NCBI GenBank assembly: GCA_937146765.1
Contig: CAKZRP010000023.1
Span: 1-64,000 of the forward strand
Direction of reading: 5' to 3'
Source: an uncultured Paracoccaceae bacterium
GTDB lineage: Bacteria > Pseudomonadota > Alphaproteobacteria > Rhodobacterales > Rhodobacteraceae
Length of the DNA stretch: 64,000 nucleotides
Shown piece by piece: positions 1 to 8,982 of the stretch. The notes under the pieces were generated by a model. It made no database searches. It saw only the letters and a program-made list of their open reading frames with translations, and was not told the origin of the DNA. The translations under genes and the position numbers were made by a program. Position 1 is the first letter of the stretch; every line of letters starts with the position of its first letter.

Positions 1-5
1 TTCAT
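1..5 (-). CDS. First bases of a gene that leaves the window (start codon only)
   Basis: A minus-strand ATG lies at 5-3 and is preceded by GAGGAG six bases upstream, a good ribosome binding site. Only five bases of the frame are inside the window, so the product cannot be named. It is in the same direction as sufS, about 180 bases beyond the sufS stop, and has its own promoter-like sequence. In related genomes a sufT- or sufA-type gene often follows sufS, but nothing here shows that. Confidence 0.4.
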
Positions 6-100
6 CGGAATCTCCTCGTTCATCCTGCCGAGAAAATTCTACTTCCGCATCCCCTTAAGATCGGGGGGGATTACCGGGGTAGCGCGCACCCGCGCACAAG

Positions 101-128
101 GGTATATCTCATAATGAGTATTATGCAA
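101..128 (-). promoter_or_regulatory. Putative promoter with palindrome, reading out of the window
   Basis: On the minus strand, TTGCAT (128-123) and TATACC (106-101) are 16 bases apart, giving a start near 94 and a leader of about 90 bases to the ATG at 5. A perfect inverted repeat CATAAT-GAGT-ATTATG (110-125) fills the spacer, where a repressor would block polymerase. This suggests separate control of the gene leaving the window. It is inferred from sequence only. Confidence 0.35.
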
Positions 129-183
129 AATACAACGTTATGCGTTTCCCCAACGTCTCAAACGGATGGATGCCTGGGTATTT

Positions 184-1416
184 TTATGTGAAAAGCTCAT
201 GCGCCAGTTCCAGAGCCTCGACCAAGCGATCCACCTCTTCCTTGGTGTTGTACATCCCAAAGGACGCGCGACATGTCGCGCTGACGCCGAGATGCTCCAT
301 CAGCGGACCGGCGCAATGGTGTCCGGCGCGCACGGCAACACCTTTCTTGTCGAGGATGGTCGAAATGTCATGGGCATGCGCAGCGCCCTGCAGCGTCATG
401 CTGAAAATGGCCGCTTTACCAGGTGCGGTGCCCTGAACATTGAGCCAGTTTAGCCCATCGAAACGGGTCTTGGCATAGTCACGCAATCCTGCCTCGTGAG
501 CCGCGATCTTGTCCATGCCGATCACCATGAGGTAGTCGAGCGCAACGCCAAACCCGATGGTCTGGACGATGCCCGGTGTTCCAGCCTCGAACTTCATCGG
601 CGGATCGTTGTAGATCACCGTGTCCCGGGTGACCTCCTTGATCATGTCGCCACCGCCGATAAAGGGACGCATCTGCGCCATCCGTTCCGGCTTGATGTAG
701 ATCGCACCAGAGCCCGAAGGACCGTAAAGCTTGTGGCCAGTGATCGCGTAGAAGTCGCACCCAATGTCTTGCACGTCGACCGGCATATGAACGGCGCCTT
801 GCGATCCGTCGACCAGAACGGGCACGCCCTTGGCCTGTGCTCCTGCGGTGATCGCCTTGACGTCGACCACGGTGCCGAGCACGTTGGAACACTGCGTCAC
901 TGCAACCAATCTGGTCTTCGGGCCTATGGCGTCGATGACCTTCTGCGGATCCAGGCTCCCGTCGGGCTCGGTCTCGACCCATTTCAGAACCACGCCCTGA
1001 CGTTCCCGCAGGAAATGCCAGGGCACGATATTGGCGTGATGCTCCATGATCGACAGGACGATTTCGTCACCGGCCTGAAGCCGCGGCATGGCCCAGCCAT
1101 AGGCCACGAGGTTGATCCCCTCGGTGGTCCCTGAATTGAGAACGATGTAATCTTCGTGACCTGCATTGAGGAACCGGGCAATGGTGCCACGTACTGCCTC
1201 GTATTTCTCTGTCGCAAGGTTGGAAAGGTAGTGCAAGCCTCTGTGAACATTTGCATATTCCTGCGAATATGCCTGTGTGACCGCATCGATCACCACCCGC
1301 GGCTTTTGGGCCGAGGCCCCATTGTCGAGGTAGGTCAGCGGCTTGCCGTTCACCTCACGCGAGAGGATCGGGAAATCGGCACGGATTTTTTCGACATCAT
1401 ACGCGACATCAGACAT
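184..1416 (-). CDS. sufS: SufS cysteine desulfurase
   Basis: PLP enzyme that takes sulfur from L-cysteine as a persulfide for Fe-S cluster assembly in the cytoplasm. The 410 residues match the usual length of group II (SufS/CsdA) desulfurases. The PLP lysine is K229 in ITGHKLYGPSG, and the catalytic cysteine is C368 in AGHHCAGPLMEHLG, with the short loop of group II enzymes. The start ATG overlaps the end of the upstream YIP1-like gene by 8 bases, so the two are translationally coupled. It is the last complete gene of the suf operon. The operon also encodes a group I enzyme (IscS), so it carries two desulfurases. No SufE or SufU partner is visible in the window. Confidence 0.96.
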   Translation of the reverse strand: MSDVAYDVEKIRADFPILSREVNGKPLTYLDNGASAQKPRVVIDAVTQAYSQEYANVHRGLHYLSNLATEKYEAVRGTIARFLNAGHEDYIVLNSGTTEGINLVAYGWAMPRLQAGDEIVLSIMEHHANIVPWHFLRERQGVVLKWVETEPDGSLDPQKVIDAIGPKTRLVAVTQCSNVLGTVVDVKAITAGAQAKGVPVLVDGSQGAVHMPVDVQDIGCDFYAITGHKLYGPSGSGAIYIKPERMAQMRPFIGGGDMIKEVTRDTVIYNDPPMKFEAGTPGIVQTIGFGVALDYLMVIGMDKIAAHEAGLRDYAKTRFDGLNWLNVQGTAPGKAAIFSMTLQGAAHAHDISTILDKKGVAVRAGHHCAGPLMEHLGVSATCRASFGMYNTKEEVDRLVEALELAHELFT

Positions 1417-1990
1417 GAGACGTCTCCAGGATCGTGGGGATCAGAAGCCCCATCATGAGTAAGACAGCGGCCATTGCGCCCAGACCGGCCATCACGATGA
1501 CACCGGAGGATTTAACCAAAGAGTTCAGCCCAAAGGCAACATTGGTGAAATGCGCCAGCACATAGAGCCCGTAGAAGGCGGCGGCGACATTGAACAGGAG
1601 CGCGACAGGCGGCGAAAGAAAAGCCAACACAATCGCAACAGCTTGCGCGGCAATGTTGAGGAAGCGAAGCCAGACCAGCAGGCTCAGAACCTGCAGCAAT
1701 GGCGCCTGCCCACCAAGCCAGCGCGCCGAAAGGATCGAGGCCCAAGCGTAGGACAATTGCAATCCGGCCAGGAAGAGAGCAAAGATCATCGGGCTCAGAC
1801 CGGGAAACAGCGCGTTGCCTGCTAATCCAAGAGATGCAGCCTGAATACCGTAGAGCAAGGCGCTTAGCACGACATTCAAGGCGAATCCGGCCCAGATGGT
1901 TGCCGGATCCAGACCCAGTGCGAGAACACGATCTGCCGCACGGGCTGGATCCTTCAAAGTCTGGATCGCCAAGGATTTGAAATCAATCAC
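1409..1990 (-). CDS. YIP1-like membrane protein, second of a pair
   Basis: A 193-residue integral membrane protein with about five hydrophobic segments, resembling the bacterial YIP1 family. The frame stays open upstream, but the start is placed at GTG (1990-1988) because it overlaps the stop of the preceding gene as GTGA and begins at the soluble VIDFKSLAIQTLKD lead-in. It lies between its smaller relative and sufS, with overlaps on both sides, so it must be co-translated with the suf genes. Its role is unknown. Membrane anchoring of the assembly machinery or membrane homeostasis is only a guess. Confidence 0.8.
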   Translation of the reverse strand: MIDFKSLAIQTLKDPARAADRVLALGLDPATIWAGFALNVVLSALLYGIQAASLGLAGNALFPGLSPMIFALFLAGLQLSYAWASILSARWLGGQAPLLQVLSLLVWLRFLNIAAQAVAIVLAFLSPPVALLFNVAAAFYGLYVLAHFTNVAFGLNSLVKSSGVIVMAGLGAMAAVLLMMGLLIPTILETSHV

Positions 1991-2472
1991 TTTTGCCCCC
2001 AATAGCTTTGAGCCAGCCCGGCGCTCCAGAACCACAGGAACACGGTCAACCAGAGCAGGCCTACCGCAGTCAATGCCGGTCCTGATCCAATGAATCCCGC
2101 GACAAGACCGTTCAAGAGCAGAAGGGGTGTCGAGGCCAACAAGGCCCAGAACAGGGCAAGGCGTGCGCAGTAGCCTGCGCCCTGCCCGCCCATTGCGCGC
2201 AACAGCAGATGCGACAAAGCCGCCAGAGCATAGAGCGCCAGAGGCGCGATGAAGATCAGCCCCAGCAGGGCACCACCCAGCAGTATGTTCAACTCCTGTC
2301 CGGTCAGATGGGCCTCGCGAGCAAGCCGCGGCATCTGGGCAATGAACATCAGCGTGCAAGCCCCCATCAGGAAGGCCAAGAGCCGATCTTCCCGGGGGCC
2401 CATCGCAAGAAGCCGCGCAAATACCCTGCGCGGCCCCCTGTAGGTTGCCGTGATGTCGGTGGTGACCGCCAT
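1987..2472 (-). CDS. YIP1-like membrane protein, first of a pair
   Basis: A 161-residue protein with a basic N-terminus (YRGPRRVFARLLAMGPRED) followed by four to five hydrophobic segments and ending in SYWGQK. It begins 7 bases after the sufD stop and overlaps the next YIP1-like gene by 4 bases. General resemblance to YIP1-family proteins rests on topology and composition, not on a diagnostic motif. The pair may form a hetero-oligomer. No catalytic residues are evident. Confidence 0.78.
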   Translation of the reverse strand: MAVTTDITATYRGPRRVFARLLAMGPREDRLLAFLMGACTLMFIAQMPRLAREAHLTGQELNILLGGALLGLIFIAPLALYALAALSHLLLRAMGGQGAGYCARLALFWALLASTPLLLLNGLVAGFIGSGPALTAVGLLWLTVFLWFWSAGLAQSYWGQK

Positions 2473-2479
2473 CTCTGCC

Positions 2480-3760
2480 TCAGCGCCGCCGAGAGAGCCA
2501 GCCGTGCAGGCGCTCGTTGACCTCAGCGGCGATCTCGTCGCTGTCGATTTCCTGCACCGCTTCAGCGAGGAAGGCCAGCGTCATCAAGTCGGTCGCCTCA
2601 CCTTCGGGAACGCCACGCGAGCGCAGATAGAACAGACCGTCCTCGTCGATCGCACCCGACGTGGAGCCATGCGAACAGGCCACGTCGTCGGCATAGATCT
2701 CAAGCTCGGGCTTGGCGAGGAACTGGCTGTCGTCATCCAGCAGAAGAGACTGGGAAATCTGATATCCATCCGTCTTTTGCGCGCCGGGCTTCACCAGGAT
2801 CTTGCCCTGGAAAACACCGGTGGCGCCATTGCGCAGGACCTTCTTGAAGACCTGGCGGCTCTCACAGTTCACCGCGTCATGGGTGATGAAGACCGTGTCG
2901 TCGTGGTGGAAATCACCATCGCCGACGCAGGCACCCGCCACATGCGCCACCGCATCGTCACCGGTGAATTCGACAATCGCCTCGTTGCGGGTCAGCACGC
3001 CATTCACCGTCAGGGTGAAGCTCTTGAAAACAGACTCCGAACCGAGGCGCGCAAACAAATGGGTTGCAGCGCGGCGCTCGTGATCGCGCCCTTGAGCGCG
3101 GACCAGATGCAGCGTGCCTCCATCGGCAATGTCGATCTCCATCGCCTTGTTGAAGCGCGAAGCCGCGGGACCGTTTTCCAGGATCGTCGCCTCGGCACCG
3201 CTGTCCACCTTCACCACATGATGCAGGATGGCGTCGGAACTGTCGCTGTCATGCACGTAGATCAGATTGATCGGTTTGGAGGGGCTACCAGTGACATGGA
3301 TCACCACACCATCCTCGGCAAAAGCGGTGTTGAGCGCTGCGAGCGGACGCTCGACCGGGGATTGTCCACGTGCTTCAAGAACGCCGTATAGGTCCTTGGC
3401 CCAGTGGATATCCTTGGATCGCAAGTCCGAGAGCCGCTCGATGGTGACCCCCTCAAGCGCCAGATCGTCAGAGGCCTCGGCATCAAAGACACCATCGACA
3501 AAGACCACTTTGAGACGATCGAATTCCGCAAACATCGGGGCTTCGCCAGCCTCGAGAACCGCCGCTCTCGGGGCCTCAACCGCCGTCAGCGTATCGGGAC
3601 GGGTGTATTTCCAATACTCGTCGCGGCGATCCGGCAGGCCCATGCTCTGGACCCGCGACAGTGCCGCGCGGCGGGCAACCTCAAGGCATCCACCTTCCGG
3701 CAGCGACAGGGCAGCCAATCGCGCCGCCGTGGTCGATTGTTTCAACTCGGGAAGGGCCAT
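2480..3760 (-). CDS. sufD: SufD, scaffold subunit of the SufBCD complex
   Basis: SufD pairs with SufB and the SufC ATPase to form the SufBC2D scaffold on which Fe-S clusters are built. The 426-residue protein has the right-handed beta-helix composition of the family and the conserved ACSHGSTSGAIDEDGLFYLRSRG stretch; its CSH histidine corresponds to the residue needed for assembly in E. coli SufD. The start ATG overlaps the sufC stop as TAATG. It is followed after 7 bases by the YIP1-like pair. Confidence 0.95.
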   Translation of the reverse strand: MALPELKQSTTAARLAALSLPEGGCLEVARRAALSRVQSMGLPDRRDEYWKYTRPDTLTAVEAPRAAVLEAGEAPMFAEFDRLKVVFVDGVFDAEASDDLALEGVTIERLSDLRSKDIHWAKDLYGVLEARGQSPVERPLAALNTAFAEDGVVIHVTGSPSKPINLIYVHDSDSSDAILHHVVKVDSGAEATILENGPAASRFNKAMEIDIADGGTLHLVRAQGRDHERRAATHLFARLGSESVFKSFTLTVNGVLTRNEAIVEFTGDDAVAHVAGACVGDGDFHHDDTVFITHDAVNCESRQVFKKVLRNGATGVFQGKILVKPGAQKTDGYQISQSLLLDDDSQFLAKPELEIYADDVACSHGSTSGAIDEDGLFYLRSRGVPEGEATDLMTLAFLAEAVQEIDSDEIAAEVNERLHGWLSRRR

Positions 3761-4515
3761 TATTCCACCTCTGCGAGAATGTTTGCATAACCGTTGTTCT
3801 CGACCTCAAGCGCCAGCTCGGGACCACCCGTCTTGACGATGCGGCCTGCGGCCATGATATGCACGACATCCGGTTTGATGTGGTCGAGCAGCCGCTGGTA
3901 GTGGGTAATGACGAGGAAGCCGCGGCCTTCGTCGCGCAGGGCATTGACGCCATCGGCAACGAGTTTCATCGCATCCACATCAAGGCCGGAGTCGGTCTCG
4001 TCGAGAATGCACATCTTCGGCTCAAGCATCGCCATTTGCAGGATTTCATTCCGCTTTTTTTCACCGCCCGAGAAACCGACATTGACTGGGCGCTTCAGCA
4101 TCTCGGCATCGATCTGCAGCGTCTTGGCCTTTTCCCGCACCACTTTGAGGAAGTCGGAGGCAGAGAGTTCCTCTTCGTCGCGCGCCTTGCGCTGTGCGTT
4201 CACCGCAGTGCGCAGAAAGGTCATGTTGCCGACGCCGGGGATTTCCACCGGGTATTGGAAGGCCAGGAACATGCCCAGGGCAGCGCGCTCTTCCGGTTCC
4301 AGATCCAGCAGTTCTTCGCCGTCAAGGGTGGCGGAGCCTTCGGTGACCTCGTAGCCATCCTTGCCGGAGAGCACATAGGACAGGGTCGATTTGCCAGAGC
4401 CGTTCGGCCCCATGATCGCATGCACCTTGCCCGCTTCGACGGTCAAATTCACACCTTTGAGGATCTGCTTGTCCTCTTCTTCAAGCTTCACGTGCAGGTT
4501 CTTGATTTCAAGCAT
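3760..4515 (-). CDS. sufC: SufC, ATPase of the SufBCD complex
   Basis: ABC-type ATPase that drives conformational change of SufBD. The 251 residues show Walker A GPNGSGKST (about 36-44), the signature FSGGEKKRNE, Walker B CILDETDSGLDVD and the H-loop THYQRLL, all with SufC-specific spacing. The frame is open further upstream, but the ATG at 4515 is chosen because it is preceded by a purine-rich site (AGGCGAAGAAAG) and matches the family N-terminus MLEIKNLHVKLE. It is separated by 61 bases from the FkbM-like gene upstream and overlaps sufD downstream. Confidence 0.96.
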   Translation of the reverse strand: MLEIKNLHVKLEEEDKQILKGVNLTVEAGKVHAIMGPNGSGKSTLSYVLSGKDGYEVTEGSATLDGEELLDLEPEERAALGMFLAFQYPVEIPGVGNMTFLRTAVNAQRKARDEEELSASDFLKVVREKAKTLQIDAEMLKRPVNVGFSGGEKKRNEILQMAMLEPKMCILDETDSGLDVDAMKLVADGVNALRDEGRGFLVITHYQRLLDHIKPDVVHIMAAGRIVKTGGPELALEVENNGYANILAEVE

Positions 4516-4576
4516 CTTTCTTCGCCTTTTCCTGTTGCGATCCGACCCCAGGGTCCAATCGCCTGTTCGCGTTTCG

Positions 4577-5341
4577 TCAGTCTTGCGCGTCCGCAGACAG
4601 CGGTTTGACGACGTAATTCTTGTTTCTGTTGTAGCGCTGCAGCGTATCGAAGATCCCATAGCCCATCTCTGCGATCAGCATGTGGAAAGCTTCGTCATTT
4701 TCGCGATCCACCTCGACCAGCATGGAAGGACGGCAGCGCTCAATCGTGTCTCGCAACCCGGAAAGCACGTCGATTTCCATGCCCTCCACGTCGATCTTGA
4801 TGAAATCCGGATGGGTGCCCTGCAGCGCCAGATCACCGGTGGTGATCTCGATATCCCCTGCCCCCGGCAGCATCTTTGCCGCCCCCAGATTGCGGTCCCG
4901 CGCCTCCATGCCAAAGCCTGCGCGCGCCTCCGCCCCTAGCCCCTTGCCAAGGTGCGAGAGGTCGTAGCGCGCAGCCAGCCCGTTGGCCGCGATATTCGCC
5001 AGCAAGAGCTTGAGTGCCTTCGGGTTCGGCTCAAACGGGATCACCCGCGCGGCCGAAAGGAAAACCGCCGCGTAAAGCCCGTGATTTCCAACATTGGCCC
5101 CGATATCCACGAAGGTACCGCCAAGTGGAAAAAGCGCTTTTATAACAGCAAGTTCTTCCTCTTCATAAAAGCGACCCTCACGGTGAGACCGTTGGATCGG
5201 GTCCCGTTGCATATCAACCGAGAACACCAAACGCTGACCGTGGATCTCGCTGGTATAGAGGTCCACACCGGCAAAACCTACGGACTTACCCTCGGTCAGG
5301 CAGGCAAGGAATTCAGGCAGGCGGTCAGGGTCGAATTGCAC
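4577..5341 (-). CDS. FkbM-family SAM-dependent methyltransferase
   Basis: A 254-residue protein with a class I SAM-binding motif FVDIGANVGNHGLYAA (about residues 74-89), an acidic post-I strand IPFEPNP and the FkbM hallmark PDFIKIDVEGMEIDVLSGL. FkbM enzymes are O-methyltransferases acting on sugars, polyketides or lipids; the substrate here is unknown. It sits inside the suf operon between the ybjQ-like gene (20-base gap) and sufC (61-base gap). That is not a standard member of Fe-S operons. Codon use looks like its neighbours, so recent transfer is not obvious. Confidence 0.85.
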   Translation of the reverse strand: MQFDPDRLPEFLACLTEGKSVGFAGVDLYTSEIHGQRLVFSVDMQRDPIQRSHREGRFYEEEELAVIKALFPLGGTFVDIGANVGNHGLYAAVFLSAARVIPFEPNPKALKLLLANIAANGLAARYDLSHLGKGLGAEARAGFGMEARDRNLGAAKMLPGAGDIEITTGDLALQGTHPDFIKIDVEGMEIDVLSGLRDTIERCRPSMLVEVDRENDEAFHMLIAEMGYGIFDTLQRYNRNKNYVVKPLSADAQD

Positions 5342-5361
5342 CGGTTTCTCTCCGCTTCGGC

Positions 5362-5676
5362 TCAGCCGATGACCACGGCGGTGCCGCTGGCCGAGACCAT
5401 CAACATCGACTGGCCGACCACCTCATAGTCGAGATCGACACCCACCACTGCATTGGCCCCCACCGCACGCGCGCGCTCTTCCAGCTCCTGCAGCGCGGTT
5501 TCCCGCGCGTCCTGAAGCTTGCTTTCATAGGCGCCGGAGCGCCCCCCGACGATATCGGTGATCGAGGCAAAGACGTCGCGCACCACATTGGCGCCCATGA
5601 TCGCCTCGCCCACCACGATGCCCTTGTATTCGGCGATCTGGTAGCCTTCGACGTTGTTGGTGGTGGTGATGATCAT
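5362..5676 (-). CDS. YbjQ-family (UPF0145) protein
   Basis: A 104-residue protein of the YbjQ/UPF0145 family, typified by the start [25 protein letters not shown] and the [14 protein letters not shown] core. The family forms pentamers and is often called a heavy-metal-binding domain, but its function is not established. An upstream in-frame start exists, but the ATG at 5676 has an excellent site (AAGGAGG) and the family N-terminus. It lies 38 bases after sufB, in the operon. Confidence 0.9.
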   Translation of the reverse strand: MIITTTNNVEGYQIAEYKGIVVGEAIMGANVVRDVFASITDIVGGRSGAYESKLQDARETALQELEERARAVGANAVVGVDLDYEVVGQSMLMVSASGTAVVIG

Positions 5677-5714
5677 CTGGCCGCCTCCTTTGCGTCCTTG
5701 CCAAGGGCCGGCCA

Positions 5715-7235
<1,521 letters not shown>

Positions 7236-7250
7236 CGTCATCTCCTGCAC

Positions 7251-8294
7251 TCACGCCGAGCGGGCGCGATGTTTTTTCTGTTTGGCGCACCAGGCTTCGG
7301 CGAAGCGCAGCACATCCGTTTCAGTCGTCTGGGCCCCGAGCGATACGCGGATCGCCCCCTGAGCCGTGATCTCGTCAAATCCCATCGCGGTCAGAACCGC
7401 GCTGGCGCGCACCTTGCCGCTGGAGCACGCACTGCCCGCGCTGATCGCAAAGCCAGCCAGATCCATCTGCATCACCTGCGTTTCGCCCTTCCAGCCGGGG
7501 GTGGCGAAACACGAGGTATTGGGCAGGCGGCGCGCCTCCCTGCCCACAAAAATAGTTTCCGGGCAGGTCGCCGCAAGCGCGTTTTCTAGAATATTTCTAA
7601 GTTGCGCAACCCTGTCCCAGACTCCGGCGTCCAGTTCTTTCGCCGCAGCCTCAGCCGCAGCGCCGAAGCCTGCGATTCCAATGACATTTTCGGTTCCCGA
7701 ACGTCGCCCCATTTCCTGACCACCACCGCGGATCTGCGCAGCAAGTTCGGTGCCACGCTTCAGGACGACCGCGCCGATCCCTTTTGGACCACCCAGTTTA
7801 TGCGCAGAGATCAACGCCATGGTCGCGCCCATCCAGTTGAAGGCCACCGGCAACTTGCCAAAAGCCTGTGTGGCGTCCGTCACCGCCAGCCCTTCGGGCA
7901 AATCCTGAATGATGCCGGTCTCGGAGTTCGCCAGTTGCAAACAGCTCTTGGAGGGATCCAGCACCGTAACGCGCCCCGCTGCATCGACAGACAAATCCTC
8001 GTCAATCCAAGCTCTTATCGCGTCATGCTCTACCGGCGCCCCGTGCAGTTTGCGCCCGGCGAGCGCCAGAGCCGCCCCTTCGGTGGAGCCAGACGTGAAG
8101 ACCACATCCGCGCCATCCGCTCCAAAGGCTGCTGCGATCTGGGCGCGAGCACGCTCAACCACGGCCTTCGCTGTGCGCCCCTCGGCATGCACTGAAGACG
8201 GATTGCCGCAGACCTCCATCGCAGCAATCATCGCCGCCTGCGCTTCGGGGCGCAGGGGAGTGGTTGCATTGTGATCGAGATAAACGCGAGTCAT
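7251..8294 (-). CDS. iscS: IscS-like cysteine desulfurase (group I)
   Basis: NifS/IscS-type PLP enzyme supplying sulfur for Fe-S clusters. The 347 residues begin with the characteristic VYLDHNATTPLRPEA, carry the PLP lysine K166 (ISAHKLGGPKG) and the catalytic cysteine C290 in SAGSACSSGKVR. It is shorter than E. coli IscS and lacks its C-terminal extension, as in other alphaproteobacterial suf operons. The ATG at 8294 fits the family start although the frame continues upstream. A palindrome resembling an Irr box lies inside the gene around codons 233-237. Confidence 0.93.
   Translation of the reverse strand: MTRVYLDHNATTPLRPEAQAAMIAAMEVCGNPSSVHAEGRTAKAVVERARAQIAAAFGADGADVVFTSGSTEGAALALAGRKLHGAPVEHDAIRAWIDEDLSVDAAGRVTVLDPSKSCLQLANSETGIIQDLPEGLAVTDATQAFGKLPVAFNWMGATMALISAHKLGGPKGIGAVVLKRGTELAAQIRGGGQEMGRRSGTENVIGIAGFGAAAEAAAKELDAGVWDRVAQLRNILENALAATCPETIFVGREARRLPNTSCFATPGWKGETQVMQMDLAGFAISAGSACSSGKVRASAVLTAMGFDEITAQGAIRVSLGAQTTETDVLRFAEAWCAKQKKHRARSA
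7586..7600. promoter_or_regulatory. Irr-box-like palindrome inside iscS
   Basis: CTAGAA-TAT-TTCTAA differs in one base from a perfect TTAGAA-N3-TTCTAA palindrome, the core of the Irr iron-control element. It lies within the iscS coding region, about 350 bases before the sufB start. It may be chance constrained by codons (R-N-I-L-E), or an intragenic Irr site. Confidence 0.3.
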
Positions 8295-8340
8295 GGAGTC
8301 ATCTTTTCCGGGCGGGATCAGCAGGCATATGTGGACGACG

Positions 8341-8799
8341 TTACTCGTCCACAACCGCAAACAGGTTCGGCACTGCCGGACAGGGCGCGAGATCGTTCTT
8401 CACCACATCCGACAGACGAGTCTGATGCAGGAAGACATAAACATGAGCGCTGAGCCCTTCCCACAGACGGTTGGTCAGCGACTGTGCACGACTGCCACAT
8501 GAGCCACCGGAGACGCCGGCACCCTTGTGCATCGCATCCACCGTCTCATCGACAGCGGCCAGAACATCCACAACACGAATTTCCGACGCGGGCTTGGCAA
8601 GTCGGTAGCCACCGCCGGGTCCGCGTACCGAGGCAACAAGCCCGGCACGGCGCAGCTTGACGAAGAGTTGCTCCAGATAAGGCAGGGAAATGTCCTGGCG
8701 CTTGGAGATATCTGCCAATACCACCAGCCCGTCGGCCGGTTGCAACGCGATATCAGCCAAGGCTACCATCGCGTAACGTCCCTTAGTCGATAGCTTCAT
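8341..8799 (-). CDS. iscR: IscR/Rrf2-family iron-sulfur regulator
   Basis: A 152-residue Rrf2-family regulator with the N-terminal winged helix-turn-helix MKLSTKGRYAMVALADIA and the conserved wing GPGGGYRLAKP. It leads the suf operon and probably controls it. E. coli IscR uses three cysteines and a histidine as cluster ligands; here only C101 and C140 exist, and the region between helices reads GGSCGSRAQS. Rhodobacter sphaeroides IscR is likewise reported to bind a [2Fe-2S] cluster with unusual ligation. The ATG at 8799 has the site GAGGTGG and the family start. Confidence 0.93.
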   Translation of the reverse strand: MKLSTKGRYAMVALADIALQPADGLVVLADISKRQDISLPYLEQLFVKLRRAGLVASVRGPGGGYRLAKPASEIRVVDVLAAVDETVDAMHKGAGVSGGSCGSRAQSLTNRLWEGLSAHVYVFLHQTRLSDVVKNDLAPCPAVPNLFAVVDE

Positions 8800-8824
8800 C
8801 TGCCCACCTCGAAATGTGAAAAGG

Positions 8825-8853
8825 TAGCAAATGATTGACGATACCCTTGTCAA
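8825..8853 (-). promoter_or_regulatory. iscR-suf promoter with overlapping palindromic operator
   Basis: On the minus strand TTGACA (8853-8848) and TTGCTA (8830-8825) are 17 bases apart, giving a start near 8818 and a short leader to iscR. A perfect inverted repeat TTGAC-N9-GTCAA (8835-8853) covers the -35 hexamer and half the spacer. Its half-sites resemble those of IscR/Rrf2 operators, so autorepression by IscR is the natural reading. The spacing differs from the E. coli type 1 site, where seven bases lie between GAC and GTC. Confidence 0.65.
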
Positions 8854-8896
8854 TGCGTATTTCAGCGTGACCGGGGCTCAGTGACATCTGCGCCTC

Positions 8897-8913
8897 TTTA
8901 GAATTGTTCTAAG
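8897..8913. promoter_or_regulatory. Irr box (iron control element) between iscR and the hydrolase gene
   Basis: TTTAGAATTGTTCTAAG matches the TTTAGAA-N3-TTCTAAA iron control element bound by Irr in alphaproteobacteria, with one mismatch at the last base. It is centred about 87 bases upstream of the inferred iscR start and about 78 bases before the divergent hydrolase ATG, so it could serve either gene. Irr control of suf operons is known in the class; binding here is inferred. Confidence 0.7.
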
Positions 8914-8982
8914 GTGCCAGAGAGATTTCGTCAACTATTTCTCTCCGACATCCCCGCGAAAAAGAGTAGGATCCACCCCCCC

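Noticed and set aside
1991..2359. N-terminal extension of the second YIP1-like protein
   Set aside because: The extra residues are Cys/Arg/Ser-rich out-of-frame reading of the first YIP1-like gene; the GTGA junction gives a natural start.
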